Source: DASUXA01 sp036378155
GTDB lineage: Bacteria > Actinomycetota > Actinomycetes > Mycobacteriales > Micromonosporaceae
Length of the DNA: 64,000 bases
Direction: 5' to 3'
NCBI GenBank assembly: GCA_036378155.1
Contig: DASUXA010000051.1
Span: forward strand, 1 to 64,000
The position numbers and the translations under genes are program-made. The number at the start of each line of letters is the position of its first letter. Position 1 is the first letter of the stretch. Of this stretch, positions 43,887-52,066 are shown in pieces. The notes under the pieces were generated by a model. It did no database searches. It had not been told where the DNA came from and saw only the letters and a program-made list of their open reading frames with translations.

Positions 43887-45053
43887 TCAGAGCCAGGCGA
43901 GCGGGTTGACCGGTCGACCGTTGAGGCGTACCTCGAAATGCAGGTGCGGACCGGTCGCCGCGCCCGTGGCGCCGACGCGTCCAATCACCTGCCCGGCTCG
44001 TACCTGCTGACCGACGGATACCAGGATCGCCGACTGGTGTCCGTAGCAGGTCGACAGTCGTTGCCCGTCGACCACCCCGTGGTCGATGCAGGTGTAGTTG
44101 CCGTACCCGCCGAACCAGCCTGCCTGGGTGACCCGCCCGCCGGCGGCGGCGACGATCGGGGTACCGGTCGGCGCGGCGAGGTCGATGCCGGCGTGCATCT
44201 GCCAGACGTGGTAGTACGGGTCGAGCCGGACGCCGAATCCGCTGGTCATCGGCCCCGGTACCGGTCGGGTCAGCGGTCCGCCGGTGTACCCGCTGCTCGA
44301 CGTCACCGGAGCGGCGAGTGTGCGTCTGGTGATGTCCTGAAGCAGCGCGTTCGCCTCGTCCTGGCGGCGGCTCAGTTCGGACTGACCGGAGGCGATCGCC
44401 GCGGACAGCGCGAACACCGGGCTTTCCGTGCCGCCCGCTCCGCCGCCGGCACCCGCCGGGCTCGGCGGGACCGGTGTCGCCGCCGATGCCGCGCCGGTCA
44501 GCGTCACCAGCAGTTCCGGTACCGGGTCGGGTTGGCTGTGCAGGGTCGCCAGGTCGGCGCGGGTGCGGGCGAGCACGTTGTTCAGGTACTGGATGCGGTG
44601 CTCGACGTCTTCGAGCGCGGCGACCTGGCGAGCCTGCGGCGTGGTCGCCGGGTCCACCGGAGGCTGCGGGTACAGGTCGGCGCCCGGATCGGCGCCGATG
44701 ATGGCGGCGGCGTCGCCGGCAGCCACCGGTGCGGCTGAGCCGCCGCCCGGACCGCTGCCGGGACCCGTGGTACGCGCCGGAGTCGACGCCGACGCGGCGG
44801 GCGACCGGCTCGGCGATGTGGCGGGCGGGTTGAGCAGCGGGGGCAGGTCGATCGACGGCAGCGGCAGCGGCAGCAGCGGCGACTGTGACGGGCTCGGCTG
44901 CGGCAGGATCCCGCCGACGCCGGGCAGCCCGATGCTGGGCAGCGGAAGCGGTATCAGATCGGCGTCGGCGATCGGCGCGGCGGCGGTCACCAGGACCGCG
45001 ACCATGGCGGCGGCGACCAGGGAGCCTGGTATCCGCCACTGTGGACGCCTCAT
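43887..45053 (-). CDS. Secreted M23-family peptidoglycan endopeptidase (LytM-like)
   Basis: 388 aa. A signal sequence (SLVAAAMVAVLVTAAAPIADA) is followed by a Pro/Ser-rich stretch with LPLPSI repeats, a helical region at about 145-250, and the M23 domain near 275-388. Zinc ligands are MHAGIDLAAP and GPHLHFEVRL, with GYGHQ-type HQ (TCYGHQ) between. It would cut peptide cross-links in the cell wall or activate another hydrolase. ATG at 45053 has GAGGAGGGA just upstream. It is in line with the DUF11-like surface protein and TetR genes but has its own ribosome site. Confidence 0.92.
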   Translation of the reverse strand: MRRPQWRIPGSLVAAAMVAVLVTAAAPIADADLIPLPLPSIGLPGVGGILPQPSPSQSPLLPLPLPSIDLPPLLNPPATSPSRSPAASASTPARTTGPGSGPGGGSAAPVAAGDAAAIIGADPGADLYPQPPVDPATTPQARQVAALEDVEHRIQYLNNVLARTRADLATLHSQPDPVPELLVTLTGAASAATPVPPSPAGAGGGAGGTESPVFALSAAIASGQSELSRRQDEANALLQDITRRTLAAPVTSSSGYTGGPLTRPVPGPMTSGFGVRLDPYYHVWQMHAGIDLAAPTGTPIVAAAGGRVTQAGWFGGYGNYTCIDHGVVDGQRLSTCYGHQSAILVSVGQQVRAGQVIGRVGATGAATGPHLHFEVRLNGRPVNPLAWL

Positions 45054-45144
45054 CGGTCCCTCCTCGACCAGCCGTTGACACGGATGGTATCCGCGTCGAC
45101 GGCTGCGAGCGACATGGCGACCGACCGCCCCGGTACGACGGTGA

Positions 45145-45750
45145 TCAGGATCGACGTGCGCGCAGCCGCAGGAACCCCAGCGCACCGGCGGCGACGAGGA
45201 CGGCGGCGACGGCACCGGCGAGGACGGGGGTCCGGTCGGCGGGGCGGCGCGCGGCGGCACGCGGCGTCGGGGTCGACGGGGTACCGGGGGTGGGGCTCGC
45301 CACCAGATAGGCGTTGCTCACCACCTGGTCGGCGGTCGTGGACCCGGCCACCTGGACCGCGACCTTGTTCTCCACCAGCGCGCCGGACTCGGTGGGGGAG
45401 TGGATGGTCCCGGTGATCGTGATCGTCGGTGGTGTCGCGGCGGGGAACCGGAGGTCGCCGAGGTCGCAGACGACGCTGCGCGCGGTGTGGGTACACCTGC
45501 CGGGTCGCGCGCTGGTCGCCAGGTTGTCCAGGTCGACGGTGGTGGTGAAGGTGACCCGGACCGCCGGGGCGGTACCGGTGCCGCCACCGGACAGCGTGAT
45601 CGTGTGCGTGACCCGTCGACCCGGAGCAGCGCCGAACGGCTGGGACGTGAGCACGGGTACGACGCTCACCGGGGGCGACGGGTTGAGCAGCGGAACGCCC
45701 AGCGCGACGACGCCGGCGAGCGACACGGCGACCGGGAGCGACACGCTCAC
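45145..45750 (-). CDS. Surface-anchored protein with DUF11-like beta domain
   Basis: 201 aa. A hydrophobic N-terminus (VAVSLAGVVALGVPLL) precedes an Ig-like DUF11 domain (GRRVTHTITLSGGGTGTAPAVRVTF, VCDLGDLRFP, PTITITGTI). A Pro/Thr linker and a C-terminal membrane segment (LAGAVAAVLVAAGALGFL) with RLRARRS tail follow. This is the layout of a sortase substrate, but no LPxTG is seen, so it is probably simply membrane-anchored. Function unknown. GTG at 45750 is the likely start. It sits 29 nt after the tetR stop on the same strand. Confidence 0.7.
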   Translation of the reverse strand: MSVSLPVAVSLAGVVALGVPLLNPSPPVSVVPVLTSQPFGAAPGRRVTHTITLSGGGTGTAPAVRVTFTTTVDLDNLATSARPGRCTHTARSVVCDLGDLRFPAATPPTITITGTIHSPTESGALVENKVAVQVAGSTTADQVVSNAYLVASPTPGTPSTPTPRAAARRPADRTPVLAGAVAAVLVAAGALGFLRLRARRS

Positions 45751-45779
45751 ACTGTACGGTGGCGTCCCGGCGGCGCGGA

Positions 45780-46457
45780 TCAGCCGATGTGGTGGCTCAG
45801 CACGGCGGACACCAGTTCGGTCACCGCCTCGGTCAGCGAGGTGAACGGGTGCTCCGGGTCCGGTGGCGGGGCGGGACCGTCGTCCGACGGGTACGGGTCG
45901 ACCGCGTGCAGCAGCAGTTCGTTGACGCCGCCGACGATCGCCAGCGCCAGCGCCGGCGACAACGGGCGTACCTCGGGGTTGTCCACGCGTCCCTGCTCGA
46001 CCAGTTCGCACAGCACGTCGGCGAAGCGGCGCTGCATGCGGTTGCGTACCCGGAACGCGCGTGCCCCCGCCGCCTGGATCTCCAGCAGCAGGGTACGGGT
46101 GAGGGTCGGGGTCGCCTCGATCGCCGACAGGTACGCGGCGACCGTCGCGCGGACCCGGTCCTGCCACGCCTGTCCGTCGACCGGCGCGTCGCGCAGCACG
46201 TCCACCAGTCGCGAGCACGCCAGTTCGTACACCGCGACCAGGCAGTCTTCCTTGTCGGTGAAGTGCTCGTAGAAGGTGCGTTTGGAGACTCGGGCGTGGG
46301 CGACGATGTCGGCGATGGTGGTCGCGGCGTACCCCTTGTCGGTCAGCGCCGACGCGAGCCCCTCCATCAGGCGCAACCGCGCGGGGTCGGGCGTTTCGGA
46401 CCGCCCGGCGACGTACCGCGCATCGGACGCGGGACGCGCCACTGTGACCTGGGTCAC
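45780..46457 (-). CDS. TetR-family transcriptional repressor
   Basis: 225 aa. The N-terminal HTH (LTDKGYAATTIADIVAHARVSKRTFYEHFTDKEDCLVAVYE) near 37-80 is a textbook TetR DNA-binding domain. The C-terminal ligand domain is not assignable. It is divergent from the monooxygenase cluster and is the obvious candidate to repress it. The intergenic region carries four GGTACC sites, and a GTGACC-TG-GGTCAC inverted repeat overlaps its own start. GTG at 46457 follows AGAGAGGTGG. Confidence 0.93.
   Translation of the reverse strand: MTQVTVARPASDARYVAGRSETPDPARLRLMEGLASALTDKGYAATTIADIVAHARVSKRTFYEHFTDKEDCLVAVYELACSRLVDVLRDAPVDGQAWQDRVRATVAAYLSAIEATPTLTRTLLLEIQAAGARAFRVRNRMQRRFADVLCELVEQGRVDNPEVRPLSPALALAIVGGVNELLLHAVDPYPSDDGPAPPPDPEHPFTSLTEAVTELVSAVLSHHIG
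46444..46457. promoter_or_regulatory. Inverted repeat GTGACC-TG-GGTCAC at the tetR start
   Basis: A 6-2-6 inverted repeat covers the first codons of tetR. It could be a repressor site or chance. Confidence 0.35.
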
Positions 46458-46482
46458 GACTCGCCACCTCTCTCCCGACCGT

Positions 46483-46532
46483 GGTACCCGATGGTACCGT
46501 CCAGCCCAACAGCTGGTACCAGTTGGTACCAG
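46483..46532. promoter_or_regulatory. Candidate TetR operator: four GGTACC sites in two pairs
   Basis: GGTACC occurs at 46483, 46493, 46515 and 46525. Each pair is 10 bp apart, and the pairs are offset by 22 bp, so all face roughly the same side of the helix. The right-hand pair reads CTGGTACCAG then TTGGTACCAG. GGTACC is common in this genome, which tempers the claim. Confidence 0.5.
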
Positions 46533-46552
46533 CGCCGGGGGCGGGAGAGCGG

Positions 46553-48037
46553 ATGGTCGAACACGTACAGGTGCTGATCGTGGGCAGCGGGTTCGGCGGC
46601 CTCGGCACGGCGATCGCGCTGAAACGCGACGGCGTCGACGACTTCGTGGTCCTCGAACGCGCCGACGACCTGGGCGGCACGTGGCGGGACAACTCCTATC
46701 CGGGCTGCGCCTGCGACGTGCCGTCGCACCTGTACTCGTTCTCGTTCGCGCCGAACCCGAACTGGAGCCGCACCTTCTCCCGGCAGCCCGAGATCTGGGC
46801 GTACCTGCGCGACTGCGCCGACCGGTACGGCATCGCACCGCACATCCGGTTCGGCACCGAACTGCTCGGCGCCGACTGGGACGACGAGCGACGCCGCTGG
46901 GTCGCCCGCACCTCACGGGGCGAGTTCACCGCCGACGTGCTGGTCGCCGCCACCGGTCCGCTGGCGGAGCCGTCGCTGCCGGACCTGCCCGGACTGTCCA
47001 CCTTCGCGGGTACCGCCTTCCACTCCGCGCGGTGGGACCACGGGTACGACCTGACCGGCAAACGGGTCGCGGTGATCGGCACCGGCGCGTCGGCGATCCA
47101 GTTCGTACCCCAGATCGCGGGGCGGGTGGCGCGGCTCGACGTGTACCAGCGCACCCCGCCGTGGATCATGCCGCGCCGCGACCGCCCGTTGACCCGTGTC
47201 GAGCGGCGGGTGTACCGCGCGGTCCCGGCGCTGCAACGGCTCATGCGCGCCGCGATCTACGCCGGACGCGAGGCGTTCCTGCCGAACTTCCGGTCGGTAC
47301 GGGTGTCCCACCTGGCGCAGCGGATCGCGCTGCGGCACCTGCGGTCCCAGGTACCGGACCCGGACCTGCGCGCCAAGCTCACCCCGAACTACGCGATGGG
47401 CTGCAAGCGCATCCTGGTCTCCAACGACTACCTGCCGGCGCTGACCCGCGACAACGTGCACGTGGTCACCGACCCGATCGCCGAGGTGCGCCGGCACTCG
47501 ATCGTCACCGCCGACGGCACCGAGCGCGAGGCGGACGCGATCGTCTTCGGTACCGGGTTCCACGTCACCGACCTGCCGATCGCCGAGCGGCTGCGCGGTC
47601 GCGACGGGCGCAGCCTCGCCGAGATCTGGCAGGGCAGCCCGCAGGCGTACCTGGGCGTCGCCGTCGCCGGCTTCCCCAACCTGTTCCTGCTGCTCGGACC
47701 GAACACCGGGCTCGGGCACACCTCGGTGGTCATCATGATCGAGGCGCAGATCGGGTACCTGCGCCGCGCGCTGCGTCACCTGCGCGCGACCGGCGCGGCG
47801 ACGGTCGAACCGCGACCCGACGCGCAGCGCGACTTCGTCCGGTACGTGGACGAGAACATGCGCGGCACGGTGTGGACGGCGGGCGGCTGTCGCAGCTGGT
47901 ACCTCGACCCGACCGGGCGCAATTCCGCGCTGTGGCCGCGCAGCACCTGGGCGTACCGCCGGCTGCTGCGCAGGTTCCGCCCGGACGATCACGAGTTCAG
48001 CCTGCGCGCCCAGCCGAAGGCGGAGGTTCCGGTATGA
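46553..48037 (+). CDS. Baeyer-Villiger-type flavin monooxygenase
   Basis: 494 aa. The FAD motif is LIVGSGFGGLG near 8, followed by DLGGTWRDNSYPGCACD, which is typical of BVMOs. The NADPH motif is VIGTGASAIQ near 185. The BVMO fingerprint FxGxxxHxxxW is present (FAGTAFHSARW near 160). It would insert oxygen beside a ketone to give an ester. The esterase gene that follows by overlap (ATGA) could hydrolyse that ester. The ATG follows GGGAGAG, downstream of the candidate TetR operator. Confidence 0.92.
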   Translation: MVEHVQVLIVGSGFGGLGTAIALKRDGVDDFVVLERADDLGGTWRDNSYPGCACDVPSHLYSFSFAPNPNWSRTFSRQPEIWAYLRDCADRYGIAPHIRFGTELLGADWDDERRRWVARTSRGEFTADVLVAATGPLAEPSLPDLPGLSTFAGTAFHSARWDHGYDLTGKRVAVIGTGASAIQFVPQIAGRVARLDVYQRTPPWIMPRRDRPLTRVERRVYRAVPALQRLMRAAIYAGREAFLPNFRSVRVSHLAQRIALRHLRSQVPDPDLRAKLTPNYAMGCKRILVSNDYLPALTRDNVHVVTDPIAEVRRHSIVTADGTEREADAIVFGTGFHVTDLPIAERLRGRDGRSLAEIWQGSPQAYLGVAVAGFPNLFLLLGPNTGLGHTSVVIMIEAQIGYLRRALRHLRATGAATVEPRPDAQRDFVRYVDENMRGTVWTAGGCRSWYLDPTGRNSALWPRSTWAYRRLLRRFRPDDHEFSLRAQPKAEVPV

Positions 48038-49104
48038 GCGGGGTCGGTGCGTCCCTGGAGAAGCTGGTCCTGCACGGCCTCACCCGGCTCCCCGCCGGGG
48101 CGCAGCGCCGGCTGGCGGGCGGCGGTCGGATCGTCGTCGACGGTGAGGAACTCGACCCCGCCCTGCAACTGGTACTGGCGATGCGCCGGTGGCGCGGCTC
48201 GCACGGGCTGACCGCCGGTACCCCGGAGCGCACCCGCCGCAAGATGCGGCACGAGTCGTTGATCGCGGTGCGGGAACCCACCCCGGTCGCGGCGGTACGC
48301 GACCTGACGGTCGACGGCGCCGCGGGTCCTCTGGCGGCCCGCCACTACGCGCCGTTCGGTCCCGGGCCGCGCCCGCTGCTGGTGTTCTTCCACGGGGGCG
48401 GATTCGTCTCCGGCGACATCGACGGACATGACGAGCCGTGCCGGATGCTGTGCCGGCATGCCGGGGTGCACGTGCTGTCGGTGGCGTACCGGCTGGCGCC
48501 CGAGCACCCTTTCCCAGCCGGAGTCGACGACGCGATCGCCGCGACCGACTGGGCGTACGCGCACGCCGAGGAACTGGGCGCCGACCCCGAGCGGGTGGCG
48601 GTCGGCGGCGACAGCGCGGGCGCGAGCCTCGCGACCGTGGTGTGCCTGCTCGCGGTACGCACCGCGAAGCGCCTGCCGCTCGCGCAGGTCCTGATCTACC
48701 CGCCGACGCTGCACGAGCACGACTGGGCGTCGCGTACCTCGTTCGCCCACGGCTTCCTGCTCACCGCCGAGGACATCGACTTCTGCTACCGCCACTACAC
48801 GGTGGGCGGGGTGGAGCCGCACGACTTCCGACACTCGCCGCTGCTCGCCGGCGACCTGTCCGGGTTGCCGCCGACGCTGCTGGTCACCGCCGCTTTCGAT
48901 CCGCTTCGGGACGAGGGCGAGGCGTACGCCGAGGCGCTGGCAGCCGCCGGCACCGTGGTCACGGTGTGGCGGGCGCACGGGATGATCCACGGATTCATCA
49001 ACATGACTGCGCTGAGCCGCGCCGCGCGGGACGCGGTCATCGAGATCGCCGGAGCGACCCGCGCGTTGCTCGCCAGCGCCCCGGTACCGGCGGTGCAGCC
49101 GTGA
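48034..49104 (+). CDS. HSL-family esterase (alpha/beta hydrolase)
   Basis: 356 aa. The hormone-sensitive-lipase motif HGGGF is near 129, the nucleophile GDSAGAS near 192, and Asp in AFDPLRDEG and His in HGMIHGFIN complete the triad. An N-terminal cap of about 100 residues precedes the fold. It hydrolyses short or medium esters. Overlap with the monooxygenase (ATGA) and with the next gene (GTGA) makes one translationally coupled operon, consistent with ketone breakdown via an ester. Confidence 0.93.
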   Translation: MSGVGASLEKLVLHGLTRLPAGAQRRLAGGGRIVVDGEELDPALQLVLAMRRWRGSHGLTAGTPERTRRKMRHESLIAVREPTPVAAVRDLTVDGAAGPLAARHYAPFGPGPRPLLVFFHGGGFVSGDIDGHDEPCRMLCRHAGVHVLSVAYRLAPEHPFPAGVDDAIAATDWAYAHAEELGADPERVAVGGDSAGASLATVVCLLAVRTAKRLPLAQVLIYPPTLHEHDWASRTSFAHGFLLTAEDIDFCYRHYTVGGVEPHDFRHSPLLAGDLSGLPPTLLVTAAFDPLRDEGEAYAEALAAAGTVVTVWRAHGMIHGFINMTALSRAARDAVIEIAGATRALLASAPVPAVQP

Positions 49105-50000
49105 GCGGGTCGCTGACCGGTCGGGTCGTCCTGGTGACCGGCGCGGCGCGGGGTATCGGCGAGAAGACGGCGCGACTCGCGGCGGCGCGCGGCGCTCGGG
49201 TGGCGTTGCTCGGGCTGGAACCGGGGCGGTTGGCGGCGGTCGCCGCCGAGCTGGGCGACGGGCATGTCTGGTACGAGTGCGACGTGTCGGACCAGGAGTC
49301 CGTGGACGCCGCCGTGGCGGCGACCGTCGACCGGCTGGGCGGCATCGACGTCGTGGTGGCGAACGCCGGAGTGGCGAACAACGGCACGGTCGCCGTCAAC
49401 CCGGTCGATGCCCTGGTACGGACCATCGAGGTCAACCTGGTCGGCGTGGTACGCACGGTGTCCGCCACCCTGCCGCACGTCGTCGCCCGGCGCGGCTACT
49501 TCCTGCTGGTGTCCTCGGCGGCGGCGTTCACCGTGCTGCCCGGCATGGCGGCGTACTGCGCGTCGAAGGCGGGCGTGGAGCAGTTCGGCAACGCGCTGCG
49601 CCTGGAGGTCGCCCACCACGGCGTCGGCGTCGGTACCGCGCACATGACCTGGATCGACACCGACATGGTCCGGGACGTGCGCGCCGACCTGCCCACGTTC
49701 GAGGCGATCCTGGCGCGGCTGCCCGGTCCGCTCGGCGCGTACACCTCGGTCGAGGCGTGTGCGGAGGCGTTCCTGCGCGGCATCGAGCGGCGCAGCCGGC
49801 GGGTGTACGTGCCGCGCTCGCTCGCCGTGGTCCACGCGCTGCGCAGCGTCCTGCTCAGCGCGCCGGTCGAGGCTGTCCTGCGCCGGCAGGCGGCGCGCTC
49901 GGTACCGCAGCTCGAAGCGGACGTGCGCCGGCTGGGGCGCGCGTTCGGCGCGCACAGCGCCGCCCAGGCGCGTGGTACCGGCAGCGCCGCGCCCGACTGA
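49101..50000 (+). CDS. Short-chain dehydrogenase/reductase
   Basis: 299 aa. TGAARGIGEKTA is the cofactor loop, with CDVSD near 55 and NAGVANN near 90. The catalytic triad is Ser in LLVSSAAAF near 140, and YCASK near 153-157. The C-terminal 60 residues are an extra basic helical extension. It likely oxidises the alcohol released by the upstream esterase, or makes the ketone for the monooxygenase. GTG at 49101 overlaps the esterase stop. Confidence 0.92.
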   Translation: MSGSLTGRVVLVTGAARGIGEKTARLAAARGARVALLGLEPGRLAAVAAELGDGHVWYECDVSDQESVDAAVAATVDRLGGIDVVVANAGVANNGTVAVNPVDALVRTIEVNLVGVVRTVSATLPHVVARRGYFLLVSSAAAFTVLPGMAAYCASKAGVEQFGNALRLEVAHHGVGVGTAHMTWIDTDMVRDVRADLPTFEAILARLPGPLGAYTSVEACAEAFLRGIERRSRRVYVPRSLAVVHALRSVLLSAPVEAVLRRQAARSVPQLEADVRRLGRAFGAHSAAQARGTGSAAPD

Positions 50001-50090
50001 GTCGTGGGCGCGCCCCGGAACCGGAACACCCACCGCTACGATGCCGACGTATTACGCATCGTTATACTCGCGGCGCGAGACCGGGCGCGG

Positions 50091-50780
50091 CTACTCGTGC
50101 TGGTACGTCAGCAGCGGTCCGCCGTCGGCGCGACGCAACTCGACCGTGCCGATCCGGTCCGGCGGTACCGACGCGTGCGCCGAGAACGACGATTCACCGG
50201 GCGTGACCGGCCAGGTCGCGACGTTCTGCCCGGCGGTCGAGCCACGCGGGTACACCACCAACGTCACCTGCCACGGCTCGGCGTAACCGCCCGACGACTG
50301 GTACACGCAGACCATGGTGATGTCGGTGCCGCCACCCTTCGGCGCGTAGCCGAGCACGGCGGACAGCGGCAGGTCGGGTTGGACGGGCCGCATCGAGGCG
50401 ACCACCGGGGCGGCGGGCGGCGGTGCGGCGGGGGACACCAGGCGACCGGCTCCGAGGCCGACGACCAGCGCCAGGCATGCCGCCGCGAGCGCCGCGCCGG
50501 CGGTCTGCCAGCGCCGCCGCCGTCGTAGCCGAGCCTGCTCCTTGCGCGCCTTGGACACGACGCGGTCCAGCAACCCGGCGGGCGCGGTCACCGGCTGGTC
50601 CACCGCCGCCGCCTCGGCAGGGTCGAGCCGACCGAGCAGCCCGGGCAGCACGGCGAGGTCGGCGACCTCGTCGCGGCAGGGTTCGCATTGCGCCAGGTGC
50701 CGCTCGTACTCCGACCGTTCGGTTGGAGCGAGGGCGCCGAGAACGTACGCGCCGGCGTCGACGCACCGCTCGCAGCTCAC
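50091..50780 (-). CDS. Zinc-binding anti-sigma factor (RskA-like)
   Basis: 229 aa. The N-terminal ZAS zinc motif is YERHLAQCEPCRDE (H-x3-C-x2-C) near 26-38. A basic stretch then one membrane segment (GAALAAACLALVVGLGAG) near 105-125 anchors it, and an extracytoplasmic RskA-type C-domain follows. It holds the adjacent ECF sigma factor inactive until regulated proteolysis. GTG overlaps the sigma stop (GTGA), so the two are made in balance. It is convergent with the dehydrogenase gene. Confidence 0.92.
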   Translation of the reverse strand: MSCERCVDAGAYVLGALAPTERSEYERHLAQCEPCRDEVADLAVLPGLLGRLDPAEAAAVDQPVTAPAGLLDRVVSKARKEQARLRRRRRWQTAGAALAAACLALVVGLGAGRLVSPAAPPPAAPVVASMRPVQPDLPLSAVLGYAPKGGGTDITMVCVYQSSGGYAEPWQVTLVVYPRGSTAGQNVATWPVTPGESSFSAHASVPPDRIGTVELRRADGGPLLTYQHE

Positions 50781-51286
50781 CGTGTCACCCCCATCTCCTC
50801 CAGTACCAGTCGCAGCGACCGTAGCGCGTAGTGGGTACGCGACTTGACCGTCCCGGGCGGTATGCCGAGCAGGGCTGCCGCCTCGGCGACCGACCTGCCG
50901 TAATAGAAGCACTGCACGATGACGTCGCGGTGCTCGCGGGACAGCCGGGCGAGCGCGTCCGCGATCAGCCAACCTTCCACGGCGCGTTCGGTCTCGTCGG
51001 TACCGGGCGGCTCCGGCGGGGTGTCGGTGACCACCTCCGCGACCCTTACCGAGCGGCGACGCCACGAGTCGATCGAAATGTTGCGCGCCGTGGTGAACAG
51101 CCAGGCGCGGACCGAGCCGCGCTCCGGGTCCAGCGCGTCCGGGTGCCGCCAGGCGCGCAGCATCGTCTCCTGTACCACGTCCTCGGCGCGCTGATGGTCG
51201 CCGCCCGACAGCCGGAGCGCGTGCGCGAACAACGCGTCGCCGTGCTCGGCGAAGATCAGGCGCAGCAGCTCGGTGTCGTCACCCAC
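50777..51286 (-). CDS. ECF-type RNA polymerase sigma factor
   Basis: 169 aa. Region 2 has RAEDVVQETMLRAWRHPD and WLFTTARNISIDSWRRR. Region 4 has RLSREHRDVIVQCFYYGRSVAEAAALLGIPPGTVKSRTHYALRSLR. It resembles the SigK/SigL group by its RskA-like partner. It probably reads its own promoter and the divergent lipoprotein promoter, both of which carry GTGAACCG-N15-CGTG. GTG at 51286 follows AGGGGAG; GTG at 51304 is the alternative. Confidence 0.93.
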   Translation of the reverse strand: MGDDTELLRLIFAEHGDALFAHALRLSGGDHQRAEDVVQETMLRAWRHPDALDPERGSVRAWLFTTARNISIDSWRRRSVRVAEVVTDTPPEPPGTDETERAVEGWLIADALARLSREHRDVIVQCFYYGRSVAEAAALLGIPPGTVKSRTHYALRSLRLVLEEMGVTR

Positions 51287-51311
51287 GTCAGGATCTCCCC
51301 TCACCGAGTGT

Positions 51312-51338
51312 CACGCGCGCCGAGGCTCGACGGTTCAC
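51312..51338 (-). promoter_or_regulatory. Predicted ECF promoter of the sigma/anti-sigma operon
   Basis: On the minus strand GTGAACCG (51338 to 51331) is followed after 15 nt by CGTG (51315 to 51312), 45 nt from the sigma start. The same pattern, identically spaced, faces the opposite way at 51373-51399. Confidence 0.7.
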
Positions 51339-51372
51339 GTGACGCGGGTCCCGTCACCGTTTGCGGTACGGG

Positions 51373-51399
51373 GTGAACCGCAGGGCGGCGCCGTCCGTG
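51373..51399 (+). promoter_or_regulatory. Predicted ECF promoter of the lipoprotein gene
   Basis: GTGAACCG at 51373-51380, 15 nt, then CGTG at 51396-51399, about 43 nt from the -35 end to the ATG. It mirrors the sigma gene's own promoter, indicating one sigma factor reads both. Confidence 0.7.
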
Positions 51400-51422
51400 C
51401 CCGGTGGCAGGAGGTGCCACAG

Positions 51423-51968
51423 ATGGGACGAATCAAGATCATGGCTGGGCTCGGCGTCGGGGTGGCGCTCGCCGCAGCCGGCTGCGCGACCGGGGTGCAG
51501 TCGGCGGGTAGCGGCGGCACAGGCGGAAACGGCGGCGCGGCGCCGCCGGGCGGCTCGGCGACAGTGTCGGTGCGTTCCGTGGGCGGGGTCGACAACGTGC
51601 TGGTCGACCCGGCCGGGCGTCCGCTGTACGCCGCTGACCAGGAGCGGGGCGGCATGGTCAAGTGTGTCGCGGACTGTGTGGCGATCTGGGCGCCGGTGAC
51701 GGTACCGAACGGTGTGAGCCCGCACGGCGGAGCCGGGTTGACCGGAACGCTGGGCACGGTTGCCCGCCCGGACGGCAAGACCCAGGTCACCTGGAACAGC
51801 AGCCCGCTGTACACGTTCACGCTCGACCCGTCGGGCAAGGTCACCGGCAACGGCAAGAAGGACACCTTCGGCGGTACCTCGTTCACCTGGCACGTGCAGA
51901 CCATGTCCGGGGCTGGCGCGCCGAGCCAGGCGCCGAGTCAGCCGGACAGCGGCGGGTACGGCTACTGA
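51423..51968 (+). CDS. Secreted lipoprotein with Lipoprotein_15 (YxxD) repeats
   Basis: 181 aa. The signal ends in a lipobox (ALAAAGCAT), so the Cys near 20 would be lipidated. The mature protein has a Gly-rich linker, then two copies of the secreted repeat family: PLYAADQE with KCVADC, and PLYTFTLDPSG. Family function is unknown; cysteines suggest redox or structural disulphides. ATG at 51423 has AGGAGGT upstream. It is divergent from the ECF sigma factor and shares its promoter motif, so it is the likely regulon member. Confidence 0.88.
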   Translation: MGRIKIMAGLGVGVALAAAGCATGVQSAGSGGTGGNGGAAPPGGSATVSVRSVGGVDNVLVDPAGRPLYAADQERGGMVKCVADCVAIWAPVTVPNGVSPHGGAGLTGTLGTVARPDGKTQVTWNSSPLYTFTLDPSGKVTGNGKKDTFGGTSFTWHVQTMSGAGAPSQAPSQPDSGGYGY

Positions 51969-52066
51969 GACGTCGCCGGTCCCGCGCAGCGGGACCGGCG
52001 TCCCAACCATCGGTAGAGGTCCACTCGGCGGCGGACGGCTCCGGATAGGACCGTAGGCTGCGAGGC

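Noticed and set aside
46483..46532. Treating GGTACC clustering as certain operator evidence
   Set aside because: GGTACC is frequent throughout this genome's coding DNA, so the call was kept at medium confidence only.
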